31,289 bases of DNA from a virus, in the IMG/VR virus record IMGVR_UViG_3300040801_001995, positions 1 through 31,289 of that record; one strand, 5' to 3'. Below, piece after piece: positions 22,180-29,062 of the stretch. The first letter of the stretch is position 1. Every line of letters starts with the position of its first letter. The translations under genes and the position numbers were made by a program. A model generated the notes under the pieces. That model was not told where the DNA came from. It did no database searches and saw nothing but the letters and a program-made list of their open reading frames with translations.

Positions 22180-22575
22180 TTAGTCCATTTTAACGTTTGA
22201 ACGTACTGTAAACGTCTTGTTTCCATCACTTTCTCGTTGCTCGATATGTGAGATAAAATATACCAACTCACCGTTTTTATGCAGATAAAGGCCTCTTCGT
22301 CCCTCTTCGCACTCTTTATCTGACCAATCTTCAACATGAATGCCATGCTTTGCGAGGGACTGATCAATTAATTCTACGGCCGTCTGCTGCGATGTAGAGG
22401 CTGTCATTAATTCCATTGGATTGAATCCAAGAGTAGATAGCCCCTTATTTAAATGATGAAGCCTGAGGTCCCTGGCGTACACTACCGACGGTAGGACGTA
22501 GGCCTTCAGGTCGCCCTCGACCTTATTGAAGTTGTCTTCGAAATCGATTTTTATATCTTCAAGATATTCTGGCAT
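22180..22575 (-). CDS. Hypothetical protein (131 aa)
   Basis: ATG 22575 overlaps the stop of the 73-aa gene (TAATG), so the two are coupled. It is a soluble mixed alpha/beta protein: DIKIDFEDNFNKVEGDL, a helical middle (PMELMTASTSQQTAVELIDQ), and a strand-rich end (GLYLHKNGELVYFISHIEQ, TFTVRSNVKMD). There is no recognisable motif or membrane segment. It is the last gene before the scaffold promoter-like motif. Confidence 0.7.
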   Translation of the reverse strand: MPEYLEDIKIDFEDNFNKVEGDLKAYVLPSVVYARDLRLHHLNKGLSTLGFNPMELMTASTSQQTAVELIDQSLAKHGIHVEDWSDKECEEGRRGLYLHKNGELVYFISHIEQRESDGNKTFTVRSNVKMD

Positions 22576-22796
22576 TATTTCACACCTCCCACGATGTCGC
22601 CCGTCATCTGATTGTCAGGCCTCTTTGCGAGTGAGCACCTGGCATCAAGGTGCTGTCCGTCGAAATGAAACAGAGGAATAAGTACCATCCCATACTGCTT
22701 CAGGATATTATTGATCTTCGCCATACACTCGCCGGCCCTGATCTGGTCCGGTGTCAATACCATCTTAGCTTCTGTGTCTCTCTTGTTTTCCGACAT
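22575..22796 (-). CDS. Small hypothetical protein (73 aa)
   Basis: It starts at ATG 22796 behind a strong GGGAGGAGATTCAA site. It reads TPDQIRAGECMAKINNILKQYG, then a beta stretch MVLIPLFHFDGQHLDARCSL. Both length and composition suit a small folded alpha/beta protein. It is coupled to the following 131-aa gene. No family recognised. Confidence 0.7.
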   Translation of the reverse strand: MSENKRDTEAKMVLTPDQIRAGECMAKINNILKQYGMVLIPLFHFDGQHLDARCSLAKRPDNQMTGDIVGGVK

Positions 22797-22918
22797 TTGA
22801 ATCTCCTCCCAAGTTTAAATATTAATGTTTTATAGTTATAACAGTACTTTATGTCTGATGCATAGTGAATGCATCCACGACACTGCTCTATCCTCTTTTT
22901 GTAATCCTCATACCTCAT
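22754..22918 (-). CDS. Possible small CxxC protein overlapping its neighbours (54 aa)
   Basis: The frame begins at ATG 22918 inside the last codons of the sulfotransferase gene and ends 43 bases into the 73-aa gene in another frame. It fills what would otherwise be a 111-base gap. It reads MRYEDYKKRIEQCRGCIHY with C13, C16, C26 and C42, followed by a basic end. Four cysteines in this spacing could bind zinc, and the start sits like a coupled start. The weak ribosome binding site and long overlap leave real doubt. Confidence 0.42.
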   Translation of the reverse strand: MRYEDYKKRIEQCRGCIHYASDIKYCYNYKTLIFKLGRRFKCRKTRETQKLRWY

Positions 22919-23594
22919 ACCCGCATTCTCTAATAAAATCAGCATGTTTTGTGAAATCGTAATCCATCCTGGCATGATCTCCCATTACACCCTTCCTGAG
23001 GTGGGCGTCTGGCTTTTCGACACCTGGCCGCCTCTTGGTCTGCCTCTCGAAGTCTGCAGATTGCAGGCATGAATTGACAATTGAATTGCTGTTGTCGAGT
23101 CCTAAGTTGCTGAATAAATTCTGTATCGTTACAAATGGCGCGATATGCAGATCCTCGTACTTAACCATATTGAACCGTCGACACCTCATGTACGGTGCAG
23201 CATAAGTCCAGTATGTTTTAAGCTTCGACATGACGGACGCGGGATTAGCGTTTGCGCCGGCGTTCATCCACGGCTTGGTACCAAAATGATGCGATGCAAC
23301 ACTATCTCGAGGATCCCTTACCATAAATACGATGTTGGCTGCACTGCAATACAGCTGCCATATATCAAGGTGCTTGGCGTCAAGGGGCGCCTTTGTTAAC
23401 ATCATCTTTCCGCTACTAAACGTATCCGGAAACTCGTCCTGAAGAACTTCCTTAATATTGACACTGAAATTCCAGTTGCGTAATATAACAGTTTCACCAT
23501 TCGGTGTAACGACATCCGGATGACTGCCGATTATCTTTTTGATCCAGGATGTTCCACCCCTGGGAAATCCTACTATGTGAGTCCAATTAATCAT
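22908..23594 (-). CDS. PAPS-dependent sulfotransferase (228 aa)
   Basis: Transfers sulfate from PAPS to an acceptor hydroxyl or amine, probably in the cytoplasm. The 5'-phosphosulfate loop is GFPRGGTSW (9-17), the 3'-phosphate site is VFMVRDPRDSVASH with R93 and S98, and the C-terminal RKGVMGDH (200-207) matches the RKGxxGD(W) motif that covers the cofactor. VKYEDL (144-149) is also conserved in the family. The likely start follows AGGAGATATC, 8 bases after the glycosyltransferase stop, so the two act as a pair. At 228 aa it is compact but has all cofactor motifs. Acceptor unknown: virion glycan, host surface glycan or small molecule are all possible. Confidence 0.88.
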   Translation of the reverse strand: MINWTHIVGFPRGGTSWIKKIIGSHPDVVTPNGETVILRNWNFSVNIKEVLQDEFPDTFSSGKMMLTKAPLDAKHLDIWQLYCSAANIVFMVRDPRDSVASHHFGTKPWMNAGANANPASVMSKLKTYWTYAAPYMRCRRFNMVKYEDLHIAPFVTIQNLFSNLGLDNSNSIVNSCLQSADFERQTKRRPGVEKPDAHLRKGVMGDHARMDYDFTKHADFIRECGYEV

Positions 23595-23602
23595 GATATC
23601 TC

Positions 23603-24646
23603 CTATGATAAAAGCTGTTTATAGATACCCTCGATCACCGGGAGTTCTGACTCCATGACAATCGAGTTGCGTACTTTTAGCAACTTTTCGCGCTTGTCAA
23701 GTATTTCGCTTTGGTCAAGTTGACCCTGTATGGGCTTCTCAACGTCAAGAACTATTCCAAAATCGTAATTCTCGGTAATCTCAGCTGCATGTTTCGCATA
23801 CATAACAACCGGAACGACGCCGGCCGATACGTACTCGAACAGCTTATTTGGGCTCGAGTATTCCATAAGTTCGCAATGAGTTGTTGCTCCAACGAATCCG
23901 ATCTGATAAGGCGATATCGCTTTTAACAATTGGATCCACGGCTGGGCAGGAAATACGATTGCCCCATGTCCCTCATATATTCCACCCTGAAGAGGGCTCG
24001 CTGAAAACAGGAACGATTGAAATCCGTTCATCGCCATACCAGCAACCATCTCGACATAGTACCGGTAGTTCTCATACATGACCCCGTCTGATCCGTATTC
24101 TCTCTGCGGGACCTCTGATAAGCCTCCCTGGTATACAAGGGTATGAGGAGCGTATGCGGCCGCCATCTGCTCTGGCACGAGGAATTGACTGGGGACCTTC
24201 GGTAATACGATACCATCGATTTCCTTCTCTCCGTGGGCCTCGTCGTATTTGGCTTTCGTATATTTAGAGGTATGGATGACAGCGTCACAATCTCGGACTG
24301 CGTTCAGTTCGTGTTCATCTGGGCCGCCTGCGTGCCTCAGGTGCTCGAGGTCGTGGATGTCATAAACAATAGGCTTGTCTGTTCCTCGCCGAACCATGGT
24401 GACGATCCAGTCAGGCTCGTTGTGGACGTGGAATACATCTATGCCGGCTCGGTCATACATCTGGACCACCCGGACACCGGTTTCGAAGTCTCCGTACAAA
24501 GTATGTGTTTCGTATTTGTTCCAGCCGAATGTTTCAGACATGGCCATATGATGAACGGTATGGCCGGCGTTTTGAAGAATGTGGGACTCTTTGAATACAC
24601 GGATGCAACCGTGCATTGATACCATGCAGATATTTAAAGATTTCAT
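23603..24646 (-). CDS. GT-B glycosyltransferase, GT4-like (347 aa)
   Basis: Transfers a sugar from a nucleotide-sugar donor. The N-terminal Rossmann half has NICMVSMHG, IDVFHVHNEPDW (69-80) and YDIHDLEHLRHAGG (95-108). The C-terminal donor half has YQGGL (172-176), QIGFVGAT and the key SSPNKLFEYVSAGVVPVV (264-281), where E271 is the usual donor-ribose ligand of GT4-type enzymes. The length is normal for a two-domain GT-B enzyme. It starts at ATG 24646 after GGGGAGGAACGAA. It sits between a surface-protein-like gene and the sulfotransferase, which suggests the pair decorates a virion or host glycan. The substrate cannot be read from sequence. Confidence 0.85.
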   Translation of the reverse strand: MKSLNICMVSMHGCIRVFKESHILQNAGHTVHHMAMSETFGWNKYETHTLYGDFETGVRVVQMYDRAGIDVFHVHNEPDWIVTMVRRGTDKPIVYDIHDLEHLRHAGGPDEHELNAVRDCDAVIHTSKYTKAKYDEAHGEKEIDGIVLPKVPSQFLVPEQMAAAYAPHTLVYQGGLSEVPQREYGSDGVMYENYRYYVEMVAGMAMNGFQSFLFSASPLQGGIYEGHGAIVFPAQPWIQLLKAISPYQIGFVGATTHCELMEYSSPNKLFEYVSAGVVPVVMYAKHAAEITENYDFGIVLDVEKPIQGQLDQSEILDKREKLLKVRNSIVMESELPVIEGIYKQLLS

Positions 24647-24669
24647 TTCGTTCCTCCCCAGGAATTAAA

Positions 24670-24695
24670 GGGGACGCCGGTTTCCCATTGTCCCC
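24670..24695 (-). terminator. Likely intrinsic terminator after the 131-aa surface-like gene
   Basis: Minus-strand RNA GGGGAC pairs with GUCCCC across a 14-base loop and is followed by UUUAAUU. The shape and position echo the GGGAC/GUCCC hairpin after the 174-aa decoration-like gene. Confidence 0.5.
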
Positions 24696-24706
24696 GGTTA
24701 AGCGGT

Positions 24707-25102
24707 TTAGGTTCCTACGGCAACCCAAGCAACCGATCCACCAGTGGTGGCGGCGACCAGTGTCGCTGTTGAAGGACCAGTATGTTTCCATCGGTAAACG
24801 GTCAACGTTCCACCAGAAATAGATCCAGACAAAGCAGGTGCGGCGTTGATCAAAGTGGCGGTAGCGCCATTGACGGAAAGAGCAAATCCCAAGATCGTGG
24901 TCAGTCCTGTGGTAATCGCCGCTGAAGCGGTGGCGGACACGGTACCTCTGGCAACCTTATAACCAGCGGCTACGCCGGTAACTGCCAGGTTCATATTGGC
25001 AGGCGTCAAGGTTACCTCGGTTCCAAGTTGACCATTAGCATCACCCAAGTATAAGGTTCCAACTCGAGCTTTCTGCATTCTTACGTCTTCTCTCCAACCC
25101 AT
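24707..25102 (-). CDS. Putative virion surface/decoration protein (131 aa)
   Basis: ATG 25102 is 8 bases after AAGGAGAG; a GTG three codons earlier would sit on the ribosome binding site and is unlikely. The N-terminus is short and basic (MGWREDVRMQKARVGTLYLG). The body is Ala/Thr/Gly/Ser rich and beta-like (VTGVAAGYKVARGTVSATA, ALSGSISGGTLTVYRWKHTG), resembling phage decoration or head-fibre proteins and the 174-aa gene in composition. It is followed by a terminator-like hairpin, as abundant structural genes often are. Family unknown. Confidence 0.55.
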   Translation of the reverse strand: MGWREDVRMQKARVGTLYLGDANGQLGTEVTLTPANMNLAVTGVAAGYKVARGTVSATASAAITTGLTTILGFALSVNGATATLINAAPALSGSISGGTLTVYRWKHTGPSTATLVAATTGGSVAWVAVGT

Positions 25103-25153
25103 TGTTTTCACTCTCCTTTTTTATACCGCTCGGAAAGGCGGTGTATTTAACTC

Positions 25154-27472
25154 CTAATATTGCCAGGGACCTGTACCTCTTGACCATCTCCTGTTACGAA
25201 ATCGCAATTTATTCCAACCCTCTCCTCCGGAAATCAACCATATCTCACGTTGAATCTCCTCATCGGTTAGGTAGGTATTGTACGCTGCAATACTGCTTAT
25301 AGACCATGGAATCTCATTTAAAAATGCTATCCTTGCTACTCCATCATCAACAAATGCACCATCAAAAGCTGTCTCTTCTGTTGCGTTAAGATCCCATGTA
25401 TCATTTTTCTTACCAAAAACATTTAACAGTCCAGATCCGCCGTCAAGTGTCTCGTCGAACCTTATTACTGATATCAACTCGTCATCCTTTGACCAGTTTA
25501 TATTTGAATGCCGAGGGATATTTGTTCCGTCATAACCCTTGATGTCACCCTCACTTGAATCAAAGTATATAAATCTTGTGGCTACTGAATCATCATCAAA
25601 CTTAAGCATACCCCTGAACGATGTGTCCTCTGCGTCATGATCCTGCAGAGCCTTCCAGGTAATGATATACGTTCCTGCCGCTGCAAGTGAACTACTAACA
25701 CCAGACCCAGTTGTCCATGTATATCCATTAAGGTCTGAATCATTAGATGCCTCTGTCAGCCTGACAACGGGTGCTCCGCTTGTTGGGATGTATGAAGATA
25801 AATAGTTTTGAGTCTTTAGATCAAGACCCCACGCATATAGGTTTACTGTAATTCCATCAGCATCATAATATTGATCATTATCTCCTTCAGCAACCCTTGG
25901 TCCGAAAAACATCGTTCCAGATCCTGCTGCGGCCGTACCAGTTATCCAGCATCTATACCATCCATTCGCTAATGATTGGATACCGTAGGAAGTTAGTCCT
26001 GAATTAGTACCAACGGACCCATCTCCAGACAAATGAAAATAGGCGTGCCGAAAAGTCTCGTTTCTATCTTTTAAAACAAGCCTGGTCCATTCTACATCTC
26101 CAGCTTTTACGAATACTGACCCCGTAAATACTGCGCCGTCTGGTACTAAATCCTCATCGATATACTGATATACCTGATGAATGCTGTCATCATTGGTACC
26201 GATAATGCCAGCGTCTGTAGATATACTTCCGTCTGGGGCTACTACTGATCCACCTATGCTTTCAATGTTAGCCTGTGTCAATTGATTTAAGTCTTCGGAG
26301 TAATTTATTAAGTTAATCCCCTGCCCCTCAATCAATATACCGTCGGACGTGTATCTCGGAGTTGCTGGCACGGTGTCTGAATTAATAAAGTCAGACGGTG
26401 CTACGACTCTCAATGTTGGGAGTTTCTTTACGGACACATTATCAAAAGTCAAAGAGGTTCCGTTAATGTTCCTTCCAAGTGTGAAATCTGTTGTCGGTGC
26501 TGTGAAGATATACTGATGGCTGCCAACTGCATCGAATACCGTTTCGATTGCATCGGTAAAAAGACGCAAGCCACCAGACGTATAACTGGTTATATCCAGA
26601 GCAAGTATATAAGTGTCCCCAATTGTCAACGTCAACTGCGGTTTAATTGATATATTGACATTATCTTGGTCAAGTACACACTCGCCACCAACTATTGTAA
26701 AATGATTCGATGCGTCGTGTGAGCCAATAGAACTGTACCCAGTGAATGGAGCAACTGCCGTATCCGTAGAAGTCGTATCTGAAAAATCACCATTAGTCAC
26801 AAGCTCTGGCCCAGCAGACTCACCGCTCGTCAACTCTTCGGCCATAATTCCAGTGACCGCTAATCCTTTACTGGTATCACCAGCAAAAATAGAGTCGACG
26901 CCATTATCAGCAATTACGTTAACATATATAGCTCTTGCTGCTGTTGACGTTGGTACCTGCGATATAGAAATACGATACCATCCGTCACCGATTGAGCTAA
27001 TAGCAGCATCAGAATGATTTGTCCCGGTAGTCTTAACGGCACCACTTCCTGTTAGCGTAAAGGTACTCATGCGCTCACTACCATCAAACGTAGTTCTTAT
27101 ACCAGCATAACTCCTGCCAATACCTTTTACGTATACTGATACAAGTACAGGAACATTCTCGGTAACAGATACCGGAACACTACCACGATGTTGGGCGGTA
27201 TCTACTGTTTCATACATGCCGTAGGCTTCGCTAATACCAGCTGGAGGAGTTGTCGAGGCTCCGCCGGTTGCGTTGTTGAATGTCCAGCCTGTTACATCGG
27301 TTTGTTTGTCGGTGGCAACCAGCTGAGATCGTGAGGAATTAGATATCTGCAGTATTCCGTCTTTGTCGATGTATGTCGCCGCCGAGCCCCTTACGAGTGA
27401 TCCGCCTGTTAACCCGCCAACCGGATCCAATAGGCTTTCACTTGTAAAGTCAATGTCTATTATTTTTGACAT
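25154..27472 (-). CDS. Modular glycan-binding fibre/spike-like protein (772 aa)
   Basis: Likely a receptor-binding or head-fibre protein. It starts IDFTSESLL..GSAATYIDKDGIL, a common opening in phage fibre proteins (StATYvd.dG). Two carbohydrate-binding, jelly-roll-like modules follow: about residues 60-215 with GDGWYRISISQ, and about 400-555 with ANGWYRCWITG and LYAWGLDL, the second ending in SSYIPTSGAPVVRLTEASN, which is typical. A separate beta module (about 220-355, ELVTNGDFSD) lies between them. Residues about 575-750 look like a concanavalin/LamG-type sandwich ending SSIAAYNTYLTDEEIQREIW. There is no catalytic motif, no collagen-like repeat and no chaperone tail. Only a weak GGGGT ribosome binding site is visible. 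Confidence 0.72.
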   Translation of the reverse strand: MSKIIDIDFTSESLLDPVGGLTGGSLVRGSAATYIDKDGILQISNSSRSQLVATDKQTDVTGWTFNNATGGASTTPPAGISEAYGMYETVDTAQHRGSVPVSVTENVPVLVSVYVKGIGRSYAGIRTTFDGSERMSTFTLTGSGAVKTTGTNHSDAAISSIGDGWYRISISQVPTSTAARAIYVNVIADNGVDSIFAGDTSKGLAVTGIMAEELTSGESAGPELVTNGDFSDTTSTDTAVAPFTGYSSIGSHDASNHFTIVGGECVLDQDNVNISIKPQLTLTIGDTYILALDITSYTSGGLRLFTDAIETVFDAVGSHQYIFTAPTTDFTLGRNINGTSLTFDNVSVKKLPTLRVVAPSDFINSDTVPATPRYTSDGILIEGQGINLINYSEDLNQLTQANIESIGGSVVAPDGSISTDAGIIGTNDDSIHQVYQYIDEDLVPDGAVFTGSVFVKAGDVEWTRLVLKDRNETFRHAYFHLSGDGSVGTNSGLTSYGIQSLANGWYRCWITGTAAAGSGTMFFGPRVAEGDNDQYYDADGITVNLYAWGLDLKTQNYLSSYIPTSGAPVVRLTEASNDSDLNGYTWTTGSGVSSSLAAAGTYIITWKALQDHDAEDTSFRGMLKFDDDSVATRFIYFDSSEGDIKGYDGTNIPRHSNINWSKDDELISVIRFDETLDGGSGLLNVFGKKNDTWDLNATEETAFDGAFVDDGVARIAFLNEIPWSISSIAAYNTYLTDEEIQREIWLISGGEGWNKLRFRNRRWSRGTGPWQY

Positions 27473-27477
27473 GATAT

Positions 27478-27975
27478 TTATTTTACCCCAAAAATTTCAA
27501 TTCCTACGTCGATGTGGAATGAGTCAGTTGGTGAACCTGCGTCTACCCAATCGCCGAGAGTTCCCCTGACAATTTCCTGCGTAACTTCATCCCTCCATAG
27601 TACAGGCATAACAATTTTTGCAGCTGCGCCTGCCGGGAATGAGGAGTGAGCTCCTTTCTGCAGAAAGCTCAGCGCGACAAACGACAACCATGCTGAGGCA
27701 GTGGACGTATCGCTTCCACCGGCGAATTCGTCTGACTTAGAGGCTTTGATCGCTACGTCTTTATTGGCCGTAACATAGTACAGCATATCGTTTTGGCCAC
27801 TCGATGCAAGAACTTTTATGATATTTCTTACCGGATAACCTTCGGGTCTCGGGTCGCTTGCCTCCATAAAATAATAATCGTCTCCATCAGAATTGATCAC
27901 CCATGCATCGTAATCGGCGCCAGACACATTAAAGGTTTGCTTTTGAGAGATAAAGAAAAGATGATATAGCTTCAT
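27478..27975 (-). CDS. Hypothetical virion-type protein (165 aa)
   Basis: The start overlaps the upstream stop by four bases (ATGA), with GAGGACAGT as the ribosome binding site. It is predominantly beta (LYHLFFISQKQTFNVSG, YDAWVINSDGDDYYFMEA, DMLYYVTANKDVAI) with short helices (ASAWLSFVALSFLQKG). It is followed after 5 bases by the fibre-like gene, so it may be a connector or chaperone for it, which is inference. No family recognised. Confidence 0.65.
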   Translation of the reverse strand: MKLYHLFFISQKQTFNVSGADYDAWVINSDGDDYYFMEASDPRPEGYPVRNIIKVLASSGQNDMLYYVTANKDVAIKASKSDEFAGGSDTSTASAWLSFVALSFLQKGAHSSFPAGAAAKIVMPVLWRDEVTQEIVRGTLGDWVDAGSPTDSFHIDVGIEIFGVK

Positions 27976-28283
27976 ACTGTCCTCGGTCCTTTGTGTTTTG
28001 TTTGTTCCGGATACTGAAGTATTTTGCCCTCTTCATAAGAATATTCAAGTAGCTTCAATACCTCGTAAATTCCTTTAACGTACCCACGATCAAAGGCCTT
28101 GTTTTCGCTATCACCCTTAAATGTTTCGGTGCATACCTTGAGGGCTCGATCATTGACCTGTAACTCCAAGTAACGCAATAAATTATGAAAGGCACCTTTC
28201 CCACCGGTCCACTCGTAATCGAATCTCCCGATTGAAAATATGTCCTTAGATAGTCCGTCGTTTTTTGGTAGCTCGTATTTCAT
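27972..28283 (-). CDS. Hypothetical protein (103 aa)
   Basis: It starts at ATG 28283 behind GGGGAGGCGG and is the first gene after promoter-like motif copy 4. It is helical and charged: FDYEWTGGKGAFHNLLRYLELQVNDRALK, then AFDRGYVKGIYEVLKLLEYSYEEG. It resembles short helical proteins common in phage head modules, but I cannot name it. Confidence 0.68.
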   Translation of the reverse strand: MKYELPKNDGLSKDIFSIGRFDYEWTGGKGAFHNLLRYLELQVNDRALKVCTETFKGDSENKAFDRGYVKGIYEVLKLLEYSYEEGKILQYPEQTKHKGPRTV

Positions 28284-28306
28284 CCGCCTCCCCAGGCCAA
28301 ACTGTT

Positions 28307-28328
28307 TACATTATAGACAAAGTGTCAA
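28307..28328 (-). promoter_or_regulatory. Promoter-like motif copy 4
   Basis: On the minus strand it reads TTGACACTTTGTCTATAATG, just after the stop of the Cys-rich 58-aa gene and about 25 bases before the next ATG. It has TTGACA and TATAAT at sigma-70 consensus but only 7 bases apart instead of 17, matching the spacing of the other copies. Confidence 0.5.
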
Positions 28329-28332
28329 GTGT

Positions 28333-28509
28333 TTATTGGATAGGATCCGGAGTCGTGCTTTCATTGCAACACATATCTCCGCACCAACATTCACCTTGGC
28401 ACATACAATTTGACTTCAGGCCGCGGGATAGCTTCGGCCGGCCGTCGTCGCCCTTCATCATATCGTATTTATGCGTTACGTCATTTCCTGCCATCTTGCT
28501 TTTATCCAT
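28333..28509 (-). CDS. Tiny Cys-rich protein (58 aa)
   Basis: ATG 28509 comes two bases after the upstream TAA. It begins MDKSKMAGND, sharing the MD(K/N)S start with the two preceding small genes. The C-terminal half contains CMCQGECWCGDMCC: six cysteines at 35, 37, 41, 43, 47 and 48 as CxC, CxC and CC. That arrangement suggests metal binding or disulfide cross-links. Function unknown. Confidence 0.65.
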   Translation of the reverse strand: MDKSKMAGNDVTHKYDMMKGDDGRPKLSRGLKSNCMCQGECWCGDMCCNESTTPDPIQ

Positions 28510-28511
28510 GA

Positions 28512-28847
28512 TTAATAATTCCTTTCTTCGTCATCTTTCTTTGGCCTCGGGAGAAAACTATCCTTACTCATAGGTTTACCTGTCTTTGGATCCTTGCCAT
28601 GCCGTATGGTTTTTCTAAAGAATGATCTCTCTTTTGACTGTTTAGTATATTTAGCGACTTTTTCCTTCTTGGATGGATCCCATGATCTTACCTTTTGTGA
28701 TGTATCGGATATCATACCAGGTAATATGGTGACCCCACCTTCCTCGAATACAGTACCGGCACGATCGCTTAGTCGCCGGCGCTCATGCTTAGACAATGCG
28801 TCCTCGCTGGATTTCCTTGTCATCTTAGGAAGTTTTGACTTATCCAT
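28512..28847 (-). CDS. Small basic protein of the MD(K/N)S trio (111 aa)
   Basis: The start comes two bases after the previous stop. It opens MDKSKLPKMTRKSSEDAL, closely matching the start of the 62-aa protein (MDNSILPEFTKKAKELL). The rest is very basic and hydrophilic (SKKEKVAKYTKQSKERSFFRKTIRHGKD), with no hydrophobic core apparent, so it is probably disordered or DNA/portal-bound. It lies in the portal transcript; an internal head protein is possible. Function unknown. Confidence 0.65.
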   Translation of the reverse strand: MDKSKLPKMTRKSSEDALSKHERRRLSDRAGTVFEEGGVTILPGMISDTSQKVRSWDPSKKEKVAKYTKQSKERSFFRKTIRHGKDPKTGKPMSKDSFLPRPKKDDEERNY

Positions 28848-28849
28848 AA

Positions 28850-29038
28850 TTATTGCCCTCTCGTCTTGTTTGCCTCCTTTAGCATATCCTCATATCCCTT
28901 GCGCTTGGCCTTGTTATAGCTGCCGGCCTTCGTATTTCCTGCAGGGGCGTTTTTGGTTGCATATTTCTTCTTCTTCGGCTTCCCGAACAGAAGTTCCTTT
29001 GCCTTTTTTGTGAATTCTGGTAAAATCGAATTGTCCAT
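28850..29038 (-). CDS. Small Lys-rich protein of the MD(K/N)S trio (62 aa)
   Basis: The start is 24 bases after the portal stop with AAGGAGATTACGAAAG as the ribosome binding site. After MDNSILPEFTKKAKELLFG it is dominated by Lys, Ala and Asn (KPKKKKYATKNAPAGNTKAG), ending in a short helix (YEDMLKEANK). A nucleic-acid-binding or internal head role is possible. No family recognised. Confidence 0.65.
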   Translation of the reverse strand: MDNSILPEFTKKAKELLFGKPKKKKYATKNAPAGNTKAGSYNKAKRKGYEDMLKEANKTRGQ

Positions 29039-29062
29039 CTTTCGTAATCTCCTTATTTTATT

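Noticed and set aside
25123-25146. Small inverted repeat ACCGC/GCGGT before the 131-aa gene
   Set aside because: Only five pairs plus a bulged extension and no U tract; too weak to call a terminator.
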